From NCBI RefSeq assembly GCF_003853705.1, contig NZ_QTQI01000034.1, forward strand, positions 1 through 64,000: DNA of 64,000 bases, given 5' to 3'. A program made the position numbers and the translations under genes. The notes under the pieces were generated by a model. It was given only the letters and a program-made list of their open reading frames with translations. It was not told the origin of the DNA and made no database searches. How positions within the stretch are numbered: the first letter of the stretch is position 1; each line of letters opens with the position of its first letter. Below, piece after piece: positions 18,673 through 25,511 of this stretch. The stretch is from Burkholderia sp. Bp8992 (lineage in GTDB: Bacteria; Pseudomonadota; Gammaproteobacteria; Burkholderiales; Burkholderiaceae).

Positions 18673-19596
18673 ATGAAGCTCGCCCTGCCCGCCCGGATCC
18701 TGGGCCTCGCGTTCGCCGCCGCCCTCGTCGCGCCCGGCGCGCACGCCGACACACCTGTCGTGGTGTCGTCGAAGATCGACACCGAAGGCAACCTGCTCGG
18801 CAATCTCATCGCGCAGGTGCTGAAGGCCCACGGCATTCCGGTCACCGAAAAGATCGCGCTCGGCACGACACCGATCGTGCGCAAGGCGCTCACGAGCGGC
18901 GAGATCGACATCTACCCCGAATACACGGGCAACGCCGCGTTCTTCTTCAACAAGGCCGACGACCCCGCGTGGAAGGACGCCGGACAAGGCTACGACACCG
19001 CGAAGAAGCTCGACTACGCGGCGAACCATCTCGTGTGGCTCGCGCCGGCGCCCGCGAACAACACCTGGGGCGTCGCACTGCTCGCCCCTGTCGCGCAGTC
19101 GCAGCACCTGAAGACCTTCTCCGATTTCGGCAAGTGGGTGGCCGGCGGCGGCAAGGTGAAACTCGCGGCATCGGCCGAATTCGTGAACAGCGCGTCCGCG
19201 CTGCCGTCGTTCGAGAAGGCGTACGGCTTCAAGCTGAAGCCCGAGCAGCTCGTCGTGTTGTCCGGCGGCGACACGGCCGCGACGATCAAGGCCGCCGCGA
19301 ACCAGACCGACGGCGTGAACGCCGCGATGGTCTACGGCACCGACGGCGGCATCGCATCGAGCGGCCTCGCGGTGCTCGACGACGACAAGCACGTGCAGCC
19401 CGTCTACGCGCCGGCGCCGGTGATCCGCGAAGCCGTGCTGAAAGCGCATCCGCAGATCGCCGACTATCTGAAGCCGGTATTCGCGAGCCTCGACCTGAAG
19501 ACGCTGCAGTCGCTGAACGCCCGCATCCAGATCAACGGCGAGCCGGCCGCCGGCGTCGCGAAAAGCTACCTGAAAGCGAAGGGCTTCGTGAAATGA
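18673..19596 (+). CDS. yehZ: Glycine betaine ABC transporter substrate-binding protein (YehZ/OsmF-like)
   Basis: A 307-residue periplasmic binding protein of the OpuAC family. The signal peptide spans residues ~1-24 (cleavage near GAHA-DT). The mature chain contains SSKIDTEGNLLGNLI and DIYPEYTGN, hallmarks of the OsmF/ProX-type fold that binds quaternary amines. The ATG at 18673 is preferred over an upstream in-frame ATG at 18556 because the signal peptide starts there and a GGAG lies 10 nt before it. It is the first gene of a four-gene operon in the E. coli yehZYXW order; each following gene overlaps its predecessor by 4 nt. In E. coli this system is a low-affinity betaine importer. The exact ligand here is inferred. 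Confidence 0.88.
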   Translation: MKLALPARILGLAFAAALVAPGAHADTPVVVSSKIDTEGNLLGNLIAQVLKAHGIPVTEKIALGTTPIVRKALTSGEIDIYPEYTGNAAFFFNKADDPAWKDAGQGYDTAKKLDYAANHLVWLAPAPANNTWGVALLAPVAQSQHLKTFSDFGKWVAGGGKVKLAASAEFVNSASALPSFEKAYGFKLKPEQLVVLSGGDTAATIKAAANQTDGVNAAMVYGTDGGIASSGLAVLDDDKHVQPVYAPAPVIREAVLKAHPQIADYLKPVFASLDLKTLQSLNARIQINGEPAAGVAKSYLKAKGFVK

Positions 19597-20771
19597 CGGC
19601 GCGCGCGGCGGCGTCCGCGCGGCGCGTCACACTCGACAAGGTCGGCATCCTGATCGGGGTACTGACGATCGTCGCCGTGTTCGGGCTGCCGTTCGCGGTG
19701 CTGCGGCCGAACCGGATCGCGGCCGGCACCGGGCTGTCGGTGTTCGCCGCGCTGCCGCCGATGCAGGGCGCCGCGCTCGCCGCACTGTGGACCGCCGGCG
19801 CGCTGTGGGCGATGACGGCGAGCCGTCCCGCGCGGCGGCTCGCGGCCGGCTGCGCGGCGCTCGCCACGCTCGCGTATGCGGTCGGCGCGGCCGCGACGCA
19901 CGTCGTCGCACCCGACGACATGCTGGCCCGCGTGTCGCCCGATGCCGGCGTCTGGCTGCTGCTGTTCGCGTGGTCCGTGCTCATCGCCGACGCGCTCGCA
20001 CGGCTCGCGTTCGGCCCGTGGCGGCGGCTCGCCGCGCTCGCCGTCGCGATAGCAGCGGTTTCCGTGCCGCTCGCGAGCGGCTGGTGGGACAGCCTTTCCG
20101 TGATGCGTGAATACGCGGTGCGCAGCGACGATTTCTGGCGCGAGGCGATCCGCCACGTGTCGCTCGCGGGCGGCTCGGTCGCCGCCGCGCTCGTCGCGGG
20201 CTTGCCGCTCGGTATCGCCTGCGCACGCATCGCGGCGGTGCGCACCGTCGCGATGCCCGTGCTCAATGTCGTGCAGACGATCCCCAGCATCGCGATGTAC
20301 GGGCTGATGATGGCGCCGCTCGGCCTGCTCGCCGCGCACGTGCCGCTCGCGGCCGCGCTCGGCATCCGCGGGATCGGCATCGCACCGGCCGTGCTCGCGC
20401 TGTTCCTGTATTCGCTGCTGCCGATCGCATCGAGCGTCGTGGTCGGGCTCGGGCAGGTGCCGCCGCATGTGACCGAAGCCGCACGCGCGATGGGCATGAC
20501 GCGTGCGCAGCGGCTGCTGCGCGTCGATCTCGTGCTCGCGCTGCCGGTGATCCTGAGCGGCCTGCGCATCGTGCTCGTGCAGAACATCGGCCTGACCGCG
20601 GTCGCCGCGCTGATCGGCGGCGGCGGGTTCGGCACCTTCATCTTCCAGGGGATCGGGCAATCGGCCGCCGATCTCGTGCTGCTCGGCGCGATCCCGACGA
20701 TCGCGCTCGCACTGGCGGCCGCCGTCGTGTTCGAAGCCGCGACGTCGCTCGCGAAGGGACGTACCGCATGA
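19593..20771 (+). CDS. yehY: Betaine ABC transporter permease (YehY-like)
   Basis: A 392-residue inner-membrane permease with an extended N-terminal membrane region and a C-terminal BPD_transp_1 domain. The EAA loop is EAARAMGMTRAQRLLRVDL. Length agrees with E. coli YehY (385), which is longer than its partner permease. The ATG overlaps the yehZ stop by 4 nt (ATGA), so translation is coupled; a longer upstream reading frame is only a shadow of yehZ. It forms the channel with YehW. Confidence 0.88.
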   Translation: MTARAAASARRVTLDKVGILIGVLTIVAVFGLPFAVLRPNRIAAGTGLSVFAALPPMQGAALAALWTAGALWAMTASRPARRLAAGCAALATLAYAVGAAATHVVAPDDMLARVSPDAGVWLLLFAWSVLIADALARLAFGPWRRLAALAVAIAAVSVPLASGWWDSLSVMREYAVRSDDFWREAIRHVSLAGGSVAAALVAGLPLGIACARIAAVRTVAMPVLNVVQTIPSIAMYGLMMAPLGLLAAHVPLAAALGIRGIGIAPAVLALFLYSLLPIASSVVVGLGQVPPHVTEAARAMGMTRAQRLLRVDLVLALPVILSGLRIVLVQNIGLTAVAALIGGGGFGTFIFQGIGQSAADLVLLGAIPTIALALAAAVVFEAATSLAKGRTA

Positions 20772-21721
20772 TCGAGATCGAACGGGCCGGCAAACGCTTC
20801 GGCGACGTGGTCGCCGTCGACGACGTGTCGCTGACGATAGAGCGCGGCACCATCACCGCACTCGTCGGCGCATCGGGCAGCGGCAAGTCGACACTCCTGC
20901 GCATGATCAACCGGCTGATCGCGCCGACCAGCGGCACGATCCGCATCGACGGCGTCGATACGGCGACCGTCGCGCCCGAGCAGTTGCGGCGCGGCATCGG
21001 CTACGCGATCCAGGGGCACGGGCTGTTCCCGCACTGGAGCGTCGCGCGCAACATCGCGACCGTGCCACGCCTGCTCGGCTGGGCCGCCGATCGCATCGAC
21101 GCGCGCGTGAACGAGCTGCTCGAGCTGTTCCACCTCGCGCCGGCCGAGTTCGCGGGCAAACTCCCGCACGAACTGTCGGGCGGCCAGCAGCAGCGCGTCG
21201 GCGTGGCACGCGCGCTCGCGGCCGAGCCGGCGATGCTGCTGATGGACGAACCGTTCGGCGCGCTCGACCCGATCATTCGCGGCAAGGCGCAGGACGACCT
21301 GTTCGCGCTGCAGCGCCGCCTCGGCATCACGGTCGTGATCGTCACGCACGATATCGAGGAAGCGCTGAAGCTCGGCGACACGATCGCGGTGATGGACGGC
21401 GGCAAGCTGCTGCAGGTCGCGACGCCGGCCGAGATTCTCGGCAAGCCGGCGGCCGGCGTCGTCGAGCAGCTCGTCGCGGGCGTCGACCGGCCGCTGCGCC
21501 TGCTCGCGCTGACGCCGATCGATACGGTGGCCGAACCCGGCCATGCCGACGGTGAACCGATCGCCGCGACGCGCACGCTGCGCGACGCGGTGTCCGAGCT
21601 GCTGTGGCGCGGTGTCGATGCGCTGCCCGTCGACGATACGGCCGACGGCAACCGCCACGGACACGGCGCGCGCCGCATCACGCTCGACGCGATCCGTGCG
21701 CACGCGAGGAAGCCTGCATGA
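20768..21721 (+). CDS. yehX: Betaine ABC transporter ATP-binding protein (YehX-like)
   Basis: A 317-residue ABC ATPase energising the betaine importer. Walker A GASGSGKST (about residues 36-44), signature LSGGQQQR, Walker B LLMDEPFGALDP and the switch His (VTHD) are all intact. The C-terminal ~70 residues after the ATPase core are shorter than the two-CBS module of osmotically gated OpuCA/ProV proteins, so CBS-mediated osmosensing is doubtful. It overlaps yehY and yehW by 4 nt each. Confidence 0.9.
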   Translation: MIEIERAGKRFGDVVAVDDVSLTIERGTITALVGASGSGKSTLLRMINRLIAPTSGTIRIDGVDTATVAPEQLRRGIGYAIQGHGLFPHWSVARNIATVPRLLGWAADRIDARVNELLELFHLAPAEFAGKLPHELSGGQQQRVGVARALAAEPAMLLMDEPFGALDPIIRGKAQDDLFALQRRLGITVVIVTHDIEEALKLGDTIAVMDGGKLLQVATPAEILGKPAAGVVEQLVAGVDRPLRLLALTPIDTVAEPGHADGEPIAATRTLRDAVSELLWRGVDALPVDDTADGNRHGHGARRITLDAIRAHARKPA

Positions 21722-22485
21722 CGGCGCACGGCAGCGTGCGGCCCACGCGCTCGGCACTTCCCGCGTACGTCGCGCGCGCCGCGGCGCTCGCGCTGCTGCT
21801 CGTGCTGCTGTTGCGCCCCGCGTGGCTGCAGGGCGTGTTCGCGCCGTTCGCGGACAACGGCGCACCGGTGATCTACGATCGTGCGAGCCTGCTCGATCTC
21901 ACGCTCGCGCATCTCGGCACGGTCGCGCTGTCGAGCCTGATCGGCACGATCGTCGCGGTCGCGGCCGGCATCGCGGTCACGCGGCCGGCCGGCGCGGATT
22001 TCCTGCCGCTCGCACGCAGCGTCGTCGATATCGGCCAGACCTTCCCGCCCGTCGCCGTGCTCGCGCTCGCGGTGCCGGCCGTCGGCTTCGGCTTGAAGCC
22101 GGTGTTGATCGCGCTCGTTTTGTACGGGCTCCTGCCGGTTTTCGAAAGCACGATCGCGGGGCTCGAAGACGTGCCGCGCGACGTCGTCGATGCCGCACGT
22201 GGAATGGGGATGAGCGGCTGGCAGCAACTGGTGTCGGTCGAGCTGCCGCTCGCGTTTCCGGTGATCGTCAACGGGATCCGGCTCGCGGTCGTGATCAATC
22301 TCGGCACCGCGACGATCGGCTCGACGGTCGCCGCGCGCGGGCTCGGCGACGTGATCATCGCGGGCCTGCAGACGTCGAATACCGCATTCGTGCTGCAAGG
22401 CGGCGTGATCGTCGGGCTGCTCGCGGTGCTCGTCAGCGATGCGATCGGCGCGCTTGCGCGGGTGGCGAGCGCACGGCGCGCGTAA
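21718..22485 (+). CDS. yehW: Betaine ABC transporter permease (YehW-like)
   Basis: A 255-residue permease with six or so membrane spans and the EAA loop DAARGMGMSGWQQLVSVELP, closing the yehZYXW operon. The ATG at 21718 overlaps the yehX stop by 4 nt; an upstream ATG in the same frame lies inside yehX and is not used. The next gene (arr) begins 32 bp later with its own strong ribosome site. Confidence 0.88.
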   Translation: MTAHGSVRPTRSALPAYVARAAALALLLVLLLRPAWLQGVFAPFADNGAPVIYDRASLLDLTLAHLGTVALSSLIGTIVAVAAGIAVTRPAGADFLPLARSVVDIGQTFPPVAVLALAVPAVGFGLKPVLIALVLYGLLPVFESTIAGLEDVPRDVVDAARGMGMSGWQQLVSVELPLAFPVIVNGIRLAVVINLGTATIGSTVAARGLGDVIIAGLQTSNTAFVLQGGVIVGLLAVLVSDAIGALARVASARRA

Positions 22486-22517
22486 AAGCCGTTGCGAAAT
22501 TTTTCGAAGGAGCAACC

Positions 22518-22913
22518 ATGGCTGCCCTGGACACCGGCCCGTTTTTTCATGGCACGAAAGCGAATTTGCGGATCGGCGACTTGCTGACAGCAGGCTTCAG
22601 GTCGAATTATCGGGACAGTGTCGTGATGAATCACATTTATTTCACGGCCCTGTCCAAAGGCGCCGGCCTTGCGGCGGAAATCGCCAGGGGCGACGGCAAG
22701 CCGCGGGTTTACGTCGTCGAGCCCACCGGGGAATTCGAAAACGACCCGAACGTCACGGACAAGAAATTCCCGGGCAATCCGACGCGATCGTATCGAAGCA
22801 CACTGCCGTTGAAAATCGTCGGCGAACTCGATAGCTGGGAACCCTACGATCCGGAGTTCATCCGGCAACTCAGGATCCGCATCGAAACCGGCATGGGCGA
22901 GATCATCAACTAG
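22518..22913 (+). CDS. arr: Rifampin ADP-ribosyltransferase (Arr family)
   Basis: A 131-residue Arr-type enzyme, which transfers ADP-ribose from NAD to rifamycins and inactivates them. Characteristic motifs run in order: GPFFHGTKANLRIGDLL, NHIYFTAL, VYVVEPTGEFENDPNVTDKK, FPGNPTRSYRS and LKIVGELDSWEP. It is slightly shorter at the N-terminus than plasmid Arr-2 (~150). AAGGAG at 22507-22512 is 5 nt before the ATG. Estimated GC over its middle part is about 58%, clearly below its neighbours, hinting at horizontal origin, although no IS or integron site flanks it. Chromosomal arr genes are common in environmental bacteria, so resistance is likely but depends on expression. Confidence 0.92.
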   Translation: MAALDTGPFFHGTKANLRIGDLLTAGFRSNYRDSVVMNHIYFTALSKGAGLAAEIARGDGKPRVYVVEPTGEFENDPNVTDKKFPGNPTRSYRSTLPLKIVGELDSWEPYDPEFIRQLRIRIETGMGEIIN

Positions 22914-23097
22914 CGTTCCGTTCGGCCGATCCGCGTACAGGGCCAGGACTACAGTCGGAACAGGACAAGCGAACCCATGATCCGGACTCCGATGCGTGTC
23001 CGCGCAACGATCGGTGCATCGATCGTTGCGAAAGCCACAAACCTACACATCGCTTTCATTCGAGCCGGCGCTCGACCACTCGCCGCGATTGGTCGAT

Positions 23098-23103
23098 ATA
23101 CTA
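23098..23103 (+). promoter_or_regulatory. Candidate -10 box (TATACT) for the lytic transglycosylase gene
   Basis: TATACT at 23098-23103 lies 28 nt before the ATG at 23132 in a lower-GC stretch. No convincing -35 hexamer is found at 16-18 nt. Confidence 0.35.
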
Positions 23104-23131
23104 TGCGCCTCCCATTTCCCCGCACTCGACC

Positions 23132-23824
23132 ATGCGACGACGGTTCTTCTGGCTGATCGTGCTTTCGCTCGGCATCGCGCAACAGGTATCGGCGCAGCAA
23201 GCGCCCGCACTGCCTGCATCGGCGCCCGAAGCGGTCGCATCGGCGCCGCCCGTCGCCTCCGCGCCGCTCGCGGATGCCAACGATCAGCCGAACGAAGCAA
23301 ACCGCCGCATCACGTCCTACCTGACGAAGAAATTCGGCGTCGCGAAAGAACGCGCCGCGAAGCTCGCCGATATCGTGAGCGTCACTGCGACGAAATATTC
23401 GCTGCCGCCGGCACTCGTTTACGCCATTATTTCGATCGAATCGCGCTTCCAGGAAAAAGCGCGCGGCCAGCACGGCGCGACCGGGTTGATGCAGGTCGTG
23501 CCGTCTGCGCACCGCGGCATGCTGCGCAACGTGAAGGACCTGACCGAGCCGAATGCGAACGTCGAAGCCGGCTCGCGCATTCTGTCGGGCTACGTGAAGG
23601 CGGCCGGCGGCAACGTGCAGGCCGGGTTGAGGAGCTACAGCGGCGGATCCAGTGCGTATGCGGCGAAAGTGATGCAGCGGGTCGATTCGTTCCGGTTCGT
23701 GCTCGAACCCGAGGACGATGCGAAAAGCGCGAATACCGCGAACGATGCGAACAATGCGAAGGCGCACATGGTGCCGGTCAGCGATCCGTCAGCGGCGGCG
23801 GCCGCGAACCGCAACGCGAAGTAA
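23132..23824 (+). CDS. Lytic transglycosylase (SLT domain)
   Basis: A 230-residue periplasmic protein with an N-terminal signal peptide (residues ~1-21, cleavage after VSAQ), an Ala/Pro-rich linker to ~residue 50, and an SLT domain at ~80-190. The catalytic Glu is E103 in IISIESRF, followed by GATGLMQV and the later NVEAGSRIL and YSGGSSAYAAKV motifs. It cleaves peptidoglycan glycan strands to 1,6-anhydro products. The C-terminal ~40 residues are an Ala/Asn-rich tail. The next gene, 3 bp downstream, encodes an LprI-like protein, so the two are likely co-transcribed. Confidence 0.9.
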   Translation: MRRRFFWLIVLSLGIAQQVSAQQAPALPASAPEAVASAPPVASAPLADANDQPNEANRRITSYLTKKFGVAKERAAKLADIVSVTATKYSLPPALVYAIISIESRFQEKARGQHGATGLMQVVPSAHRGMLRNVKDLTEPNANVEAGSRILSGYVKAAGGNVQAGLRSYSGGSSAYAAKVMQRVDSFRFVLEPEDDAKSANTANDANNAKAHMVPVSDPSAAAAANRNAK

Positions 23825-23827
23825 GCA

Positions 23828-24244
23828 ATGGCCACCCGCGTTCGCACGGCTCCGGTCCGACGCTGCGCGGCCCGGCTGCTCGCCATGGCTGCGCTGTCGG
23901 CCGGCCCTGTATCGGCTTTCGCCGTCGTCGACTGCGAACAGGCAGGGACGACGATGGAAGCCGTGCGACGCTGCGTGCTCGATCAGCAGCAGCAGCAAGT
24001 CGACAGCGCGTACCGGTCGCTTGCGCGCAAACTGCGCCCACGCAACCCCGACGCTGCCGCCCAACTCGCGAAATCGCAGACGAGTTGGGCCGCCTTTGCC
24101 GGCGATACTTGTGACTACGTGAAGACCGCCAATCCGCAGCAGACGATTCCGAGTGACGCCTGGCTGAGCTGTTGGGTGGATTTCAGTCAGGCACGCGTGC
24201 GCATCCTGAAGAAGTGGGAAGCGCAACTGACGCAGCCGAACTGA
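23828..24244 (+). CDS. LprI-like / DUF1311 secreted protein
   Basis: A 138-residue exported protein with a signal peptide to about residue 31. The mature part has the DUF1311 pattern: DCEQA, a Gln-rich helix, then the QTSWAAFAGDTCDYV motif and a second conserved Cys (LSCWVDFS). Mycobacterial LprI with this domain inhibits lysozyme. Here it sits 3 bp behind a lytic transglycosylase gene, which suggests an envelope role linked to wall hydrolysis; this is inference. Confidence 0.8.
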   Translation: MATRVRTAPVRRCAARLLAMAALSAGPVSAFAVVDCEQAGTTMEAVRRCVLDQQQQQVDSAYRSLARKLRPRNPDAAAQLAKSQTSWAAFAGDTCDYVKTANPQQTIPSDAWLSCWVDFSQARVRILKKWEAQLTQPN

Positions 24245-24292
24245 CCGCCGGCCGTGCCATATCGCTCGTCGGCCAGATCGCCAATTGTTCCG

Positions 24293-24353
24293 ATATTTCA
24301 GGAATAAAAGCACCAAAGGCCGGCGGCGACCCATTATTCTCATATTTCAGGAA
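24293..24353 (+). repeat. 12-bp direct repeat pair in AT-rich gap
   Basis: ATATTTCAGGAA occurs at 24293-24304 and again at 24342-24353, 49 bp apart start to start, in the AT-rich gap after the LprI-like gene. Two copies could be a regulator site or leftover of a mobile sequence; no function can be assigned. Confidence 0.5.
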
Positions 24354-24365
24354 CTGTAAACGAGT

Positions 24366-24389
24366 ACGGCGGCGCATTCGCGCCGCCGT
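24366..24389. terminator. Perfect 10-bp stem hairpin between convergent transcripts
   Basis: ACGGCGGCGC-attc-GCGCCGCCGT forms a perfect stem with a 4-nt loop. It lies between the LprI-like gene and the end of the convergent sox-folB operon, so it may end both. No T-run is present on either side. Confidence 0.5.
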
Positions 24390-24441
24390 CCCATGGAGTC
24401 GCCGGATCACCTCCCTCGCGCCTTGATCCAGCCCCCTTTGA

Positions 24442-24882
24442 TCAAAGCTGCCCCGCCGCCCCCGTCCACCGCAGGTAATCCCCACGCGTCCAGTCGAGCG
24501 ACACGCCGACGCGCCTCGTGCCGGGCCGGATCTTCGGCTTGTACACCGACAGCGTCAGCGACTCCAGCGCCGGCCATTCACGGAACGACAGCACCGCGAT
24601 ATCGGCGACGAGCGTTTCGAGCAGCCGCGTATGCGGCTTGTGCGACAGGAACGACGCGACGCGCGCGCAATAGCCGTCGTAATCGATCCACTCGCCCTGC
24701 TCGCTCGGCTCGCAGCGATACCCGAGCCGCGCATCGATCACGATCGGCTGCGGCGCTTCATGCTCGTGCGCATGAATGCCGATCCGCGCGGGCACTTTCA
24801 GTTCGTCGACGAACACGCTCCAGCCGCGCCCGCGCAGGCGCGGCGTGTCGATCGCCACGAACGGTTCGTCGAACGGCTTCAT
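24442..24882 (-). CDS. folB: Dihydroneopterin aldolase family protein (FolB-like)
   Basis: A 146-residue member of the FolB/FolX family, which cleaves or epimerises dihydroneopterin in folate synthesis. The active-site region GIHAHEHEAPQPIVID and the conserved Lys-Pro in LSVYKPK are present. It is the last gene of the sarcosine oxidase operon, overlapping soxG by 4 nt (ATGA), so it is translationally coupled. Sarcosine oxidase delivers its methyl group to tetrahydrofolate, so an extra FolB copy may boost the folate pool during sarcosine breakdown (inference). Whether this is the only folB in the genome cannot be told here. The in-frame extension upstream of 24882 is a shadow of soxG. Confidence 0.8.
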   Translation of the reverse strand: MKPFDEPFVAIDTPRLRGRGWSVFVDELKVPARIGIHAHEHEAPQPIVIDARLGYRCEPSEQGEWIDYDGYCARVASFLSHKPHTRLLETLVADIAVLSFREWPALESLTLSVYKPKIRPGTRRVGVSLDWTRGDYLRWTGAAGQL

Positions 24883-25511
24883 GATGCGAGCGGCGCCGCG
24901 GCGTCGAGCATGATGCGCACGAAATAGTCGGCGAAGCTGCGGCGCAGGACGATCTCGAACGTGTCGTCGCCGGTCGGGATCAGCGTGATCGGCGACTTGA
25001 AGTAGTGCGACTGCGCACACTGGCCCGGCTTGAACACACGCGGATGCAGGTCGAGCGGGCAGCCGCGCGCGATCACGTCGCGCACGCGTTCGCCGCTGAT
25101 CTCGACGACCGTATAGCCGCTGCCGACATCGACGGCCGCCGCATACGAACCCTGCACGGCTTCCGCGAGCTTCGCTTCGAGCACGCCGGCCGGCACGGGC
25201 CCGTTCGAGCGCACGAGCCACTCGTCGGGGCCGAGCCACAGCACGTCGTACTCGGCGCCGCGCGCAACCGTGTTCGGCTCCGCGGGCGGCCGGCAGCCGA
25301 CCACGCGCTCGAACGCGGCGACGAATGCCGGATCGCTCAACTCGCCGCGCACGTTGACGAGATCGAGGAACGACCGCTCGCGCAGCGCGAACTTCTTCGA
25401 TGCGCGTGCCTGGTGCGGCTTCAGCACGTCGGCCGCGCCGACGAACGGCGATTCAAGCGTCACGCCGCCCGCACCCGCCACCTGCGTCTGGTTTCTCGTT
25501 TCATTCCACAT
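24879..25511 (-). CDS. soxG: Sarcosine oxidase gamma subunit
   Basis: A 210-residue gamma subunit of heterotetrameric sarcosine oxidase, a cytoplasmic flavoenzyme oxidising sarcosine to glycine. It shows the family's GcvT-like layout: LRERSFLDLVNVRG, WLGPDEWLV, AVDVGSGYTVVEISG and the RGCPLDLHPRVF segment. Its start overlaps the end of soxA by 11 nt, and its stop overlaps folB by 4 nt. Confidence 0.93.
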   Translation of the reverse strand: MWNETRNQTQVAGAGGVTLESPFVGAADVLKPHQARASKKFALRERSFLDLVNVRGELSDPAFVAAFERVVGCRPPAEPNTVARGAEYDVLWLGPDEWLVRSNGPVPAGVLEAKLAEAVQGSYAAAVDVGSGYTVVEISGERVRDVIARGCPLDLHPRVFKPGQCAQSHYFKSPITLIPTGDDTFEIVLRRSFADYFVRIMLDAAAPLAS

